Positions 25,276 through 33,241 of a DNA stretch of 64,000 nt are shown here, piece after piece. The DNA is from Dactylosporangium roseum (lineage in GTDB: Bacteria; Actinomycetota; Actinomycetes; Mycobacteriales; Micromonosporaceae): the NCBI RefSeq assembly GCF_025264685.1, contig NZ_CP073721.1, forward strand, positions 5,509,001-5,573,000, written 5' to 3'. The notes beneath the pieces were generated by a model. That model was not told the DNA's origin and searched no databases. It worked only from the letters and a program-made list of their open reading frames with translations. A program made the position numbers and the translations under genes. Position 1 is the first letter of the stretch, and each line of letters opens with the position of its first letter.

Positions 25276-26334
25276 CGCTGCCCGCCCGGAGGTGCGCAGG
25301 ACGAGCACGAAGAACGGCGCGCCGAAGAACGCGGTGACGACCCCGATCGGGATCTCGGCGGGGGTGGCCGCGGTGCGGGCCACCACGTCCGCGACGGCCA
25401 GGAACGCGCCGCCGAAGAGCATCGACAGCGGCAGGATCGCTCGGTAGCCGGCGCCGACGAGCAGCCGGACGGTGTGCGGCACGATGATGCCGACGAAGCC
25501 GATGAGGCCGGACACCGAGACCGCCGCCGCGGTGGCAAGGCTGGCCGCGGCGAGCAGCACATACCGCGACCGCTGCGGGTGCAGCCCGAGACTCGCGGCC
25601 TCCTCGTCGCCGACCGAGAGCACGTCCAGCTCCCGGCGCAGCAGCAGGATCACCACGGCGGTGACAGCCGCGTACGGCAGGACGACCCGCACGTCGGACC
25701 AGCCGGCGGTGGACAGGCGCCCGAGCAGCCAGGAGTACACCTCGCGGATCGTGTCGATGTTGCGCTGCATCACATATGTCTGGGCTGCGGCCAGGAAGGC
25801 CGAGACCGCCACGCCGGACAGGATCAGCGTGGTCGGCGAGCGTTCCCGGCCGGCGCCGGCGCTGAGCAGGTAGGCCAGCAACACCGCGCCCATCGCGCCG
25901 GCGAACGCGACCACCGGCGTGGTCAGCGGGACCCCGCCGAGTAGCGTGCCCTGCGCGGCGCCGCGGTACGCGATGAGGACGGTGACCGCGAGGCCCGCGC
26001 CGGCCGCCACGCCCAGCAGGCTCGGATCGGCCAGCGGGTTACGGAAGACGCCCTGGAAGCAGCCGCCGGCGAGGGCCAGCATCGCACCGACGAGCAGCCC
26101 GAGCACGACCCGGGGCAGCCGGATCTCGGTGACGATGGCAATCTCGCGCTCGTTGAGGCCGCTGTCCAGGTGCACGCCGGGGACCAGGTTCAGCAGCTCG
26201 GCGGCGACGCTGCCGGGCGGCAGGCTCACCGGGCCGAGGGCGACGCCGCCCACCAGCGCCACGAGCACCGCCAGCCCGCCGGCCAGGACCCAGCGCGGGC
26301 GCAGCCGGCCGGCGGTCTGATGGCCGGATCTCAC
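25270..26334 (-). CDS. btuC: Cobalamin ABC transporter permease (FecCD family)
   Basis: 354-aa FecCD/BtuC-type permease with about ten TM helices. Motifs: IRLPRVVLGLLVGAMLALAGGCFQGVFRNPLADPSLLGVAAGA (family hallmark), ERSPTTLILSGVAVSAFL, SWLLGRLS, and SGLIGFVGIIVPHTVRLLVG, the coupling helix facing the ATPase. GTG 26334 overlaps the stop of the binding-protein gene; a much longer open frame upstream (to 27198) is a shadow of that gene. Confidence 0.92.
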   Translation of the reverse strand: MRSGHQTAGRLRPRWVLAGGLAVLVALVGGVALGPVSLPPGSVAAELLNLVPGVHLDSGLNEREIAIVTEIRLPRVVLGLLVGAMLALAGGCFQGVFRNPLADPSLLGVAAGAGLAVTVLIAYRGAAQGTLLGGVPLTTPVVAFAGAMGAVLLAYLLSAGAGRERSPTTLILSGVAVSAFLAAAQTYVMQRNIDTIREVYSWLLGRLSTAGWSDVRVVLPYAAVTAVVILLLRRELDVLSVGDEEAASLGLHPQRSRYVLLAAASLATAAAVSVSGLIGFVGIIVPHTVRLLVGAGYRAILPLSMLFGGAFLAVADVVARTAATPAEIPIGVVTAFFGAPFFVLVLRTSGRAAL

Positions 26335-27263
26335 GCGGGTACCTTGGCCACGGCCTCGACGATCGCACGAAGCAGGTCGACCACGCGCGGGCCCCAGCGG
26401 GACGCCACGTCGTCGTCCAGCGCGACGATCCGCCCGGCCTTCACCGCGGTGATGCCGGACCAGCCCGGGCGGGCGGCGACCGTCTCGGCCGACTGCTTGC
26501 AGCACTTCGCGTCGGCCAGGAACACCAGGTCCGGGTCTGCCTGGACCAGCATCTCGACGGAGAGCTGGAGATAGCCGCCCTTCGCGCCGCCGGGATCCGC
26601 CGGATCGGCCACGTTCTGCAGGCCCGCCATCGTGAACAGCGAGCCGACGAAGGTGCGGCTGGTCGCCGTGTACAGCGTCGGATCGAGCTCGTAGTAGTAC
26701 GTCGGCTTGACCGATCGCGCCGGCAGGTCCTTGATCAGCTTGTCGATGTCGCGGCGCATGCGCCCGACCAGGTCGGTCGCCTCGGTGCCGTGGCCCGTCA
26801 GCCGGCCCAGCTCGTCGATCTGCCGGTACGTGTCGTCGAGCGTGACGGCCGCCGACGCCACATAGGCCGGGATCTTGAACTTGGCGAGCTGGTCGACGAC
26901 CTTGTTGGCGTCCGTGGTCAGCACCACCAGGTCCGGATTCTTGGCAGCGATCGCCTCGGCGTTCGGCTGGAACCCGGAAAGCTGCGACCTCGGCGCCTCG
27001 GCCGGATAATTGGAGTTGTCGTCCACCGCCGCCACCTGCGCACCCGCGCCGATCGCGAAGAGCATCTCGGTGGTGCTCGGCGACAGCGACACGATCCTGG
27101 CAGGGCGGTGCTCCAGCGTGACGTCGCCCACCGTCACCGGATATGCGGCGGCGCCGGTGGAGGCGGGCTGCGGGGTGTCGCCCGCGCCGGCGGCGCAAGC
27201 ACCGAGCGCGATCGAGATGGCTACCAGGGTGGCACCGACGATTGCCGGCGTGCGTCTGCTCAT
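26331..27263 (-). CDS. btuF: Cobalamin-binding lipoprotein of ABC importer
   Basis: 310-aa periplasmic-type binding protein tethered as lipoprotein: signal peptide with lipobox LGAC (Cys23). Fold motifs RIVSLSPSTTEMLFAIGAGAQVAAVDD, PDLVVLTTDANKVVDQL, and C-terminal WSGITAVKAGRIVALDDDVASRWGPR, all of the BtuF/FecB class III family. CCKQS in the C-terminal lobe is an unusual Cys pair. Start ATG 27263 with AGGAGG; an upstream frame to 27476 lies within the riboswitch and is not coding. First gene of btuFCD, under riboswitch control. Confidence 0.92.
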   Translation of the reverse strand: MSRRTPAIVGATLVAISIALGACAAGAGDTPQPASTGAAAYPVTVGDVTLEHRPARIVSLSPSTTEMLFAIGAGAQVAAVDDNSNYPAEAPRSQLSGFQPNAEAIAAKNPDLVVLTTDANKVVDQLAKFKIPAYVASAAVTLDDTYRQIDELGRLTGHGTEATDLVGRMRRDIDKLIKDLPARSVKPTYYYELDPTLYTATSRTFVGSLFTMAGLQNVADPADPGGAKGGYLQLSVEMLVQADPDLVFLADAKCCKQSAETVAARPGWSGITAVKAGRIVALDDDVASRWGPRVVDLLRAIVEAVAKVPA

Positions 27264-27267
27264 CTGT

Positions 27268-27305
27268 CCTCCTGTCGGTCGAGGATTCGGTGCTTCGCCG
27301 ACAGG
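27268..27305 (-). promoter_or_regulatory. RBS-sequestering hairpin (riboswitch expression platform)
   Basis: On the minus strand CCTGTCGG (27305-27298) pairs with CCGACAGG (27278-27271), an 8-bp stem with a 19-nt loop. The 3' arm runs into AGGAGG (27273-27268), the ribosome site of btuF, so the hairpin would hide it. This is the expected translational switch downstream of the B12 aptamer. Confidence 0.65.
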
Positions 27306-27370
27306 GGTGACGAACATAGCCCCGCCCGCAAAGGCGCCCTTCCTCGAGAGCGCGGTTTCGCGACCTGCCC

Positions 27371-27475
27371 GGCAGGCGACCTGGCTAGTCCCCGGCCGGA
27401 CCGGATCCGGCGGGGCATCACAGTTGCGGGACAGCGCCGGCGTCGCACCGGTTTCGCTGCGGGTGGTCGCCTGCA
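27371..27475 (-). ncRNA. Cobalamin riboswitch aptamer
   Basis: The minus strand carries the conserved B12-aptamer blocks: GAAACCGGTGCGACGCCGG, CTGTCCCGCAACTGTGATG, and the B12 box AGCCAGGTCGCCTGCC (27386-27371). The closing helix P1 is a perfect 9-bp pairing, GCAGGCGAC (27474-27466) with GTCGCCTGC (27380-27372). It precedes btuF by about 110 nt. The element identifies this ABC importer as cobalamin- or corrinoid-specific. Confidence 0.92.
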
Positions 27476-27530
27476 CGGTAGTACATCGAAGCCGGCCACG
27501 ACGGCTGAGGTCCGCGCAGGACCGCCGACG

Positions 27531-27640
27531 TCACTGCGCGCGGCGCACCGGCACCCGGTAGGAGTTCCCGCTGGTGGTCCAGTACGACTCGGTCAGCACA
27601 CCGCCGACGTTGTAGTCGATCTCCATCGCATTGCCCGCAG
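27531..27640 (-). pseudogene. C-terminal coding fragment
   Basis: The minus strand reads as an ordinary protein end for about 36 codons: NPAGNAMEIDYNVGGVLTESYW, then TTSGNSYRVPVRRAQ and TGA at 27531. Upstream it has no continuation or start signal beyond about 27640, so it looks like the tail of a gene cut by deletion or insertion. Family not identified. Confidence 0.35.
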
Positions 27641-27892
27641 GATTCCACACGCGCCGGACTCGCCGAAGCCGCTATCACCGGCAGGCCGGCGTGTTGCGCC
27701 GTGACACACGTCGCAACACGCAAAGCATCCTAGGCTGCTAGGTCACTTGGTGGCCCGGCTTGTCAAGGTGGAGCGCCCTGCTGGATTCGATGCAACCTTT
27801 TGCGCCCGTCTGGACTGGTATCCCGACACGAGCCAGCAACCGTTGAGGGCAGTCGGCTGGGAAATCGTTGCTCCCGAACACGACGGCTCACC

Positions 27893-28144
27893 TCACAGGC
27901 GCACGAAGGGATCGTTGTGCATCGAGATCGCCCGATTGATGGGAGTCAGGGCAACACCGCAGTGCCCCCCGGCACAGTAACCCACCAAATCCATCGTCAT
28001 GTCCGTCCGCGCCACGGAGACGACGGGCATGACAGGTACGCCCACCACCGCGCCGCCGCCCAAGACGATGGTGTTCATCGCGACCATCACCATGGCGGAA
28101 ACACTCCCGGTTCCCGGGCCGCCGGCGGCGCCACCGATGGTCAT
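27893..28144 (-). CDS. Possible 83-aa secreted/membrane protein, Met- and Gly-rich
   Basis: ATG 28144 to TGA 27893. The reading has a Gly/Val/Met-rich composition with few Arg (VMVAMNTIVLGGGAVVGVPVMPVVSV), two Cys in YCAGGHCG and an ordinary end (NRAISMHNDPFVRL). This is more protein-like than the plus-strand reading across the same DNA, where the beta-helix gene would have a His/Arg-rich N-terminus. No clear ribosome site and no family; kept as a candidate. Confidence 0.3.
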   Translation of the reverse strand: MTIGGAAGGPGTGSVSAMVMVAMNTIVLGGGAVVGVPVMPVVSVARTDMTMDLVGYCAGGHCGVALTPINRAISMHNDPFVRL

Positions 28145-29509
28145 ATCGTCGACCGTGGGGTCCGAGGTCGAAGTGCGCGTCGTCGCGTCGGACTCCGCAT
28201 CGGTAGGAAGAGGTGGATCGTCCTGTTCGCCGCCGTCGCGGCGGTCGTCCTCGCCGGAGGTGTCGCCACGGCGGCGACAGGTGTCGGTGGTATTCAGTTC
28301 CGGGCGGTCGGCCCGGTCACGGTCCAGGCGTTGGGGGTCGACATCGGCAGCCCCGCCATCGGGCAGGAGGTGACCGCTGGCGCCAAGGTTGTCGCAGCGA
28401 AAGAGCTGACGCTGTCCGAGGTCGCCATCGCGGTCAAGGGCCCAGATGGCAGGCGCGTCGACTTCCCGCACGTGCATGGGTGGAAACTCGGCACGACGCA
28501 GAAGGTGTTCAGCCAGACCCGAGCCTTCGACCGACCCGGCACCTACAGCTACTGGTTCACGTACAGGAAGGACAATCGTTGGACCGACCGTAGCCCGAAG
28601 CGGACCTTCACTGTGGGCGGGTCCAACTCCCCGGCTCCAGGCACGACCACGCCAGCCGTGACGCCGAGCCCGTCGGGCTCGACCGCCACGCCGTCGGCCA
28701 GCCCCGTCACGCCTACCCGGACCAGTTCCGTGACTCCCTCGACGAATGCCTCGCTGCGGAATTGTGCCAGCAACCCGGCCGGTTGCGGCTACCCCTCCAC
28801 GGCTAGCGCCGGCGTCCCGGCGGGGACGACGCTCGCGGTGATCAATGGTGACTACACCGTGACGACCAACGGTGCCGTGGTCGAGGGTAAGGAAATCCAC
28901 GGCTGCGTCACCGTGAACGCCTCGAACGTCACCATCCGCAACTCGAGAATCGTCGGCACGTGCTACTACGGCGTCAACAACGAGGGCGCCGGCGGGACAA
29001 CCGCCATCGAGCGGGTGGAGATTAGCTGTGTGAATGGCACTGGTACCGGCATCAACGGCCCCAACTTCGCCGCTCGCGCCGTCTACATCCATGACTGCGA
29101 GAACGGGCTGGAGATGAACTCAAATTCGTCGATCATCGACTCGGTCATCTCCGCGCGCGAGGCCAGCTCGGCCGCCCACGGTGACGGGATCCAGTCTCAG
29201 GGCGGTTCAAACGTGGTGATCCGCCACAACACCCTTCTCGAGGTCAACCCCGTAACGTCGGCGATCATCACCAACTCAACGTCGATCAGCGGGTGGGTGG
29301 TCGAGGATAACTTCCTGGGCGGTGGCGCCTACACGCTCTACTGCTCCAAGCAGGGCACGAACTTCGTCGTACGCAACAACCGGTTCGTCCCGGCGAAGCT
29401 CGGCACCCGATACAGCGCCGCGTACGGGTTGAGCGATTCGTGTAACCACGCGGGCATTGTGTGGACCGGCAACTACCGTGACAACGACGGCAGCGTCGTC
29501 GAGCCGTAG
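27962..29509 (+). CDS. Secreted parallel beta-helix protein (N-terminus uncertain)
   Basis: Convincing from about 28200: basic residues and a TM/signal segment (KRWIVLFAAVAAVVLAGGV), a beta-rich domain of about 100 residues (TVQALGVDIGSPAIGQEV ... GTYSYWFTYRKDNRW), a Pro/Thr/Ser linker, and a right-handed beta-helix domain with NVTIRNSRIVG, AVYIHDCENGLEM, NVVIRHNTLLEV, GGGAYTLYCSKQG repeats. GTG 27962 is the closest usable start, but the 80 residues it adds are His/Arg-rich and doubtful; either a non-standard start near 28200 or a frameshift is likely (frame +3 reads VGSEVEVRVVASDSASVG just before). A paralogue lies convergent at 29681. Role perhaps polysaccharide binding or lysis. Confidence 0.65.
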   Translation: MPPGTVTHQIHRHVRPRHGDDGHDRYAHHRAAAQDDGVHRDHHHGGNTPGSRAAGGATDGHIVDRGVRGRSARRRVGLRIGRKRWIVLFAAVAAVVLAGGVATAATGVGGIQFRAVGPVTVQALGVDIGSPAIGQEVTAGAKVVAAKELTLSEVAIAVKGPDGRRVDFPHVHGWKLGTTQKVFSQTRAFDRPGTYSYWFTYRKDNRWTDRSPKRTFTVGGSNSPAPGTTTPAVTPSPSGSTATPSASPVTPTRTSSVTPSTNASLRNCASNPAGCGYPSTASAGVPAGTTLAVINGDYTVTTNGAVVEGKEIHGCVTVNASNVTIRNSRIVGTCYYGVNNEGAGGTTAIERVEISCVNGTGTGINGPNFAARAVYIHDCENGLEMNSNSSIIDSVISAREASSAAHGDGIQSQGGSNVVIRHNTLLEVNPVTSAIITNSTSISGWVVEDNFLGGGAYTLYCSKQGTNFVVRNNRFVPAKLGTRYSAAYGLSDSCNHAGIVWTGNYRDNDGSVVEP

Positions 29510-29524
29510 TCCTGCCTATTGTTG

Positions 29525-29580
29525 CCTTCCTGGCCGGCGGCACGGCGCCACTCTGTCAGCCGGGCCGCCCGCCAGGAAGG
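29525..29580. terminator. Hairpin terminator between convergent beta-helix genes
   Basis: Arms 29525-29541 and 29564-29580 pair over 17 positions with one mismatch (CCTTCCTGGC and GGCGGC blocks), loop 22 nt, no U run. It starts 16 bp after the stop of the upstream gene and about 100 bp from the stop of the convergent paralogue, a good position for two-way termination. Confidence 0.75.
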
Positions 29581-29680
29581 CCTTGAGCTGACCCGGAACT
29601 TTTCGGCCACGGCGGCCGGGACTGCCACGGCCAGCGCGCTGCGGTACGGCGCTCCGCATCACAGACGGTCCACCGACCCG

Positions 29681-30757
29681 TCAGAACGCGAGCGGAGTTC
29701 CGGTGTCGTCATAGACGTTGCCATGATTCTTCGCCGCCTTCTCACAGTTGGTCCACGGGCCGTACGCACCGACGGCCGGATGGAATTTCCGGCTGAAGTG
29801 GTTGTTCACGACCTGCAGGTTGGTGCTCGAGTCCCGCGGGCAGTAGAGCGTGTAGGCGCCGCCGGCGAGGAGATTGTCGGAGATGACGACGTTCGTCGTG
29901 GTGGTCGGGTGGGTGATGATCGCGGACGTGCCGCCGTTCGCGTAGATCGTGTTGTGGGTCACCGTGACGTTCCTGCCGATGGCGAACTGGATGCCGTCGG
30001 TACCGGCTTCGGCACTGTTGTAAAGATCGTGGATGTAGCTGTCCGCGATGACAACGTCGGTGTCGACGTCGAACCCGTTCTCGCAGCCGTGGACGTTGAC
30101 CCGGCGGGCGGTGAAGTTGGTGTCTCCCACCGCGGTACCACGGGTGGACCGGCAGTCGATCTCGGTGTCCTCGATCAGCAGCCCCGTGCCGGTGTAGGCG
30201 CCCGCGAAACTGGCGATGGCGATGAAGTTGGCGCAGCTCACCTTCGAGCGCCGAATGACGACCCCGGGGGCGCGCACGTTGACGCAGCCGCGGATATTCT
30301 TGCGATCCACGACGGTGTTCGGCACGTCGATGGTCAGGTCGCCGTCGACCGCAGTCAGGGCGGTGTCGGCGGGTACGCCGGCGCAGGCCGCGGTGGGGTA
30401 GGCGGGCAGCACGCAGGCGCCGGCGCCGCCGGTAGGTGCCGTGGGCGGCTGGTGAGTCGAACTCGGGCGCGCCGACGTGCTTGCGCTCGGACCCGAGGTC
30501 GGCGTCGCCGTGCCGCCTGGCGTGGGCGCGCTCGCCGTGGGGCGCGACCGGTCCCCGCGATGGGCCGGGTCCAGATTGGCGCTCTGGCCGAGCATCAGCG
30601 TCGTGCTGGTGGTCGCCGCCACCGTGGCCACCGCGACGGCCAACATCGCTAGGCGCTGCGTGCGCCGACGGCGGCGCACCCTGATCGCCTGGAACGGTGG
30701 CTGTTGCGCGCGCGCTTCGAGCTCACGTCGGAGCGTCGTGAAGTCAGGATCGGGCAT
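29681..30757 (-). CDS. TM-anchored beta-helix protein linked to ECF sigma gene
   Basis: 358 residues from ATG 30757. A short cytoplasmic part (FTTLRRELEARAQQPPFQAIRVRRRRR), one TM (LAMLAVAVATVAATTSTTLML), a Pro/Ser/Thr linker, then a beta-helix: GVVIRRSKVSCANF, VNVHGCENGFDV, RNVTVTHNTIYANGG, NVVISDNLLAGGAYTLYC, NLQVVNNHF. It overlaps the sigma gene by 14 nt, the place where anti-sigma factors are usually encoded; its topology (short inside part, one TM, outside sensor) fits a membrane anti-sigma factor with a beta-helix sensor, though no zinc anti-sigma motif is visible. Paralogue at 27962-29509. Confidence 0.75.
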   Translation of the reverse strand: MPDPDFTTLRRELEARAQQPPFQAIRVRRRRRTQRLAMLAVAVATVAATTSTTLMLGQSANLDPAHRGDRSRPTASAPTPGGTATPTSGPSASTSARPSSTHQPPTAPTGGAGACVLPAYPTAACAGVPADTALTAVDGDLTIDVPNTVVDRKNIRGCVNVRAPGVVIRRSKVSCANFIAIASFAGAYTGTGLLIEDTEIDCRSTRGTAVGDTNFTARRVNVHGCENGFDVDTDVVIADSYIHDLYNSAEAGTDGIQFAIGRNVTVTHNTIYANGGTSAIITHPTTTTNVVISDNLLAGGAYTLYCPRDSSTNLQVVNNHFSRKFHPAVGAYGPWTNCEKAAKNHGNVYDDTGTPLAF

Positions 30758-31265
30758 TGCGCGGTTCCTCCCGCCACTCGTCGATGGGCTCGTCGGCCAG
30801 CATTCGTTGCAGCGCGTCACGGCCGCGGGACAGGCGCGCCTTGACCGTGCCGAGCGGCGCACCGACCCGGAGCGCCACCGCCGCCAGCGGCAGGTCGGCC
30901 AGGTAGTGCAGGACAAGCGCCTCTCGCTGCGCGAACGGCAGTCGTCTCAGCGCGGCCAGGAGGACCAGACGTGACTCGGCCCGCAGATGGTCGTCATCGG
31001 GGTCGTCCCGTTCCGCGCGCTGCGCGACCATCTGGCGCCCTCGGAGGGCGCGTCGCCATCGGGACCGGATGATGTTGGTGGCCACTCGGTACAGGTACGC
31101 CTCCGGTTCGTCGAGGACGCGCCGGCGACCGGTCACGCCGAGGGCGCGCACGAATGCCTCCTGCACCGCCTCCTCGGCCTCAGCTCGAGAGCCGGCGAGC
31201 GCGGTGAGCAGCCCGACCAGCCGACGGTAGTGGCCGGCGTACACCGCCTCCCAACCGTCCTCCAT
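30744..31265 (-). CDS. ECF sigma factor (SigE family)
   Basis: 173 residues. Region 2: WEAVYAGHYRRLVGLLTALAGSRAEAEEAVQEAFVRAL and PEAYLYRVATNIIRSRWRR; region 4: LAALRRLPFAQREALVLHYLADLPLAAVALRVGAPLGTVKARLSRGRDAL. A usual length for ECF factors. Cotranscribed with the overlapping beta-helix membrane protein, the probable cognate regulator. An autoregulatory promoter would lie in 31266-31390; no clear ECF motif was identified there. Confidence 0.9.
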   Translation of the reverse strand: MEDGWEAVYAGHYRRLVGLLTALAGSRAEAEEAVQEAFVRALGVTGRRRVLDEPEAYLYRVATNIIRSRWRRALRGRQMVAQRAERDDPDDDHLRAESRLVLLAALRRLPFAQREALVLHYLADLPLAAVALRVGAPLGTVKARLSRGRDALQRMLADEPIDEWREEPRNARS

Positions 31266-31387
31266 GCATCACTCCCTGCGTCTGAGAATCAGCGTCGGCT
31301 GCGGGGTGCGGCCCCGCGTGCCGGGGATACCAGTCCTGACAGACGCGAAGGGTTGCATCCCGTCCGAAGAAAGTTTGCAACAGCCGG

Positions 31388-31744
31388 TTGGACGGACAGT
31401 GGTACCTCGATCCGGAGGGCGAGGTTCGCGGCGCGATGGTGTTGGACAATCTGATCCACAGCGGTGATATCCCGGTCACCGTTGGTCTGTTCGTCGACCC
31501 CGGCGTCCTCGCGGACGCGCAGAATCCGAAGAATCGCAGCGTCGAGTACGACGCCTTCGACGACCGCCTGGTGACCTTCCTGTTGGCCGAGATCATCCCG
31601 CAGGTCGCGCAGCGGTACTCGATCACGGGGGATCCCGACCGGTGGGGCATCTGCGGTGGCAGTAGCGGCGGGAACGGCGCCTTTACGGCCGCGTGGCTGC
31701 GCCCGGACGCACTGCGCTGGCTGTTTGCGCTACCCGAAAGGTGA
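31388..31744 (+). pseudogene. Enterochelin-esterase-like hydrolase, internal fragment
   Basis: 118 residues matching the middle of the Fes/IroD esterase family: YLDPEGEVRGAMVLDNLIHSGDIPVTVGLFVDPG, NPKNRSVEYDAFDDRLVTFLLAEIIP and the nucleophile elbow GICGGSSGGNGAF. Complete enzymes are about 280-400 aa; the first part is missing (only an implausible TTG precedes) and the frame ends right after AAWLRPDALRW, before the catalytic Asp/His. It is almost certainly dead. Confidence 0.8.
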
Positions 31745-31928
31745 GCGAGGGACGCTGGTGTTCCACTTTCGTGGTGCCCGATGTCGACCAGCGCGACGCT
31801 GATGCCAGTTCGGCTGATGGCGGCGACCACGCGGGCCGGTGCCGCCAGTCGATTCGAGGCACGAGCGGCGGCTCGATGCGCTCCGACCACACATCGAGGT
31901 CAGCTAGATCATTTTTGTTAGGAGCTCC

Positions 31929-31976
31929 AAGAGGGAGCCGCCCCAAGGCCCGTAAACCTTGGGGCGGCTCCCTCTT
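31929..31976. terminator. Perfect 20-bp hairpin downstream of I36-type gene
   Basis: Arms 31929-31948 and 31957-31976 are a perfect 20-bp inverted repeat (AAGAGGGAGCCGCCCCAAGG and its complement) with an 8-nt loop. This is the strongest terminator-like structure in the window. It lies 45 bp past the stop of the leftward I36-type gene and can work on both strands. Confidence 0.85.
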
Positions 31977-32021
31977 CACCTGGGGCGATACGCCGCCTGC
32001 AGTTCGATGAAAGGCGTCCGG

Positions 32022-32405
32022 TCAGTACGTGGCGACGCTACGGACGTTGAACGGGGTCGGGTTGCTGTAGTGACCGGTGGCCAGGTCGAAGTAGGACCCG
32101 GTGCAGCCGGTCTTGCTGTAGACCCGAATCCTGACACCCAACTGGTTGGACACCGAGTGGCCCGAGCTGAACGGGGTGTAGCAGGTGTGTCGGCTCTTCC
32201 CGCCGACCCATTGGCCCTGGAAGTTGGCCTGGGGCCAGACACAGAACCAGCCCGACGGGCACAGGGTTGCGACCGAGATCTCGCCCTTCTGCGGCGTCTC
32301 GGTCGCGGGGCTGCCCTTCGCCGCAGCCGGCATGGCCAGCGCCAAGACCGCAGCGGCCGCGCCTGCGAGAGGCAGCAGAACCCGGCGAGCATTGAACATG
32401 GACAT
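32022..32405 (-). CDS. Secreted peptidase-inhibitor I36-like protein
   Basis: 127 residues from ATG 32405 (GGGGGA 7 nt upstream; earlier in-frame ATGs are less well placed). Signal peptide RRVLLPLAGAAAAVLALAMPAAAKG, then a small beta/gamma-crystallin-like domain: CPSGWFCVWPQANFQGQW, CYTPFSSGHSVSNQLG and VRIRVYSKTGCTGSYFDL, with four Cys. This is the I36 (Streptomyces metalloproteinase inhibitor SMPI) type, exported and probably binding a protease. AT-rich promoter region upstream (GGTAACTATC). Confidence 0.8.
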   Translation of the reverse strand: MSMFNARRVLLPLAGAAAAVLALAMPAAAKGSPATETPQKGEISVATLCPSGWFCVWPQANFQGQWVGGKSRHTCYTPFSSGHSVSNQLGVRIRVYSKTGCTGSYFDLATGHYSNPTPFNVRSVATY

Positions 32406-32511
32406 CTGTTCATCCCCCATCGTTGAGCAGATAGTTACCATTCGATATCCTAGAGTCATGCATCGATGTATGTAAAGCCCTCACCACGACGACACGACAG
32501 CGGATCTCAAG

Positions 32512-32655
32512 ATGACGGAGCCACTACGCGCCCTCGGCCACCGGATCGGCGCCTCCACCGTCCGTCGGATCCTCAAACGCTGCGGGGATACCACCAGCGC
32601 CGGTCCGCCGCGACCACACCACCTGGCGGCAGCGGTTCCTCCGCACGCCGGCTTG
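32512..32655 (+). pseudogene. IS3/IS481-type integrase-core transposase relic
   Basis: LGHRIGASTVRRILKRCG is the helical segment preceding the integrase core of IS481/IS3-like transposases; after a frame change it continues as DHTTWRQRFLRTPAW, the usual DxTWRQFLRTQA motif. Only about 45 residues survive and the sequence breaks off at another relic near 32650. Confidence 0.6.
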
Positions 32656-32790
32656 GAAACGTATCCTTTGTCGCCGATGATCCGCCAAGGCCGCGAAGCT
32701 AAGCCCAACGGCCTCTTGTCAACCCGGACCAGGCTGACAATTCGGGCGCTGACCTCGGAGGCGTCGCCGCCGAGGGCGCCGGCCGGCACG
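32640..32790 (-). pseudogene. IS982-type transposase relic (short)
   Basis: The minus strand reads VRVDKRPLGLASRPWRIIGDKGYVSKPAC; IIGDKGYVSK is the catalytic-Asp strand of IS982-type DDE transposases (LLIIxDKGYxSK). No start or intact flanks. It abuts the IS3/IS481 relic and lies left of the large palindrome at 32817. Confidence 0.5.
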
Positions 32791-32816
32791 CGTTCCCGCG
32801 CAATCCCGCCGCCAGG

Positions 32817-32894
32817 CCGGGCGACTCCATGATCATGGGAAAGATCCGGCTATCGGGGCAGCCACATCTTTCCCCTGATCATGGAGTCGCCCGG
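32817..32894. repeat. 29-bp near-perfect palindrome between IS relics
   Basis: Arms 32817-32845 and 32866-32894 match at 28 of 29 positions (start CCGGGCGACTCCATGATCA, inner part GGGAAAGAT) with a 20-bp centre. It lies between two IS982-type relics, so it may be two terminal inverted repeats brought head to head after deletion, or a miniature element. It is not next to any living gene. Confidence 0.75.
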
Positions 32895-32925
32895 CACGGA
32901 ACGCGCCGCCCGGGTCCAGCAGCGA

Positions 32926-33241
32926 TCATGAGCGACAGACGCCAGCCGCACGACTGTGCGGCACCATCCAGTAGCGCAATACCGGGGTGGACGGACGACC
33001 GAACGGCTGAACTTCGCGGCCTTGGATGATCAGCAGTCCGGGCCGGTCGGTGAGCAGGTGCGGATCGTGGTCCAGGATCGCGGTCAGGGCCTCGCGCTCG
33101 TCGAGTTTCGGGGTGGCCAGTGCCCAGGTGACCGGCAGGCCAGCCGGGGTGCGGGTCAGATGCAGTCGTAGACCCCAGAACCAGCGTGAGTGCGAGGGGC
33201 AGAGGCCGTAACCGGCGGAGATGCCGGCCGATTTCCGGTCA
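32926..33241 (-). pseudogene. IS982-type transposase fragment
   Basis: About 100 residues of a DDE transposase in one frame: SAGYGLCPSHSRWFWGLRL, TPAGLPVTWALATPKLDERE, DHDPHLLTDRPGLLIIQ. After LLII the expected DKGY is replaced by an unrelated sequence ending at TGA, so the second catalytic Asp is lost. N-terminus missing: the frame begins at the junction with the enolase fragment. Confidence 0.75.

Noticed and set aside
26334..27198. N-terminal extension of the BtuC frame
   Set aside because: It overlaps btuF completely and is Arg/Gly-rich; the GTG overlapping the btuF stop is the natural start and the TM signature begins just after it.
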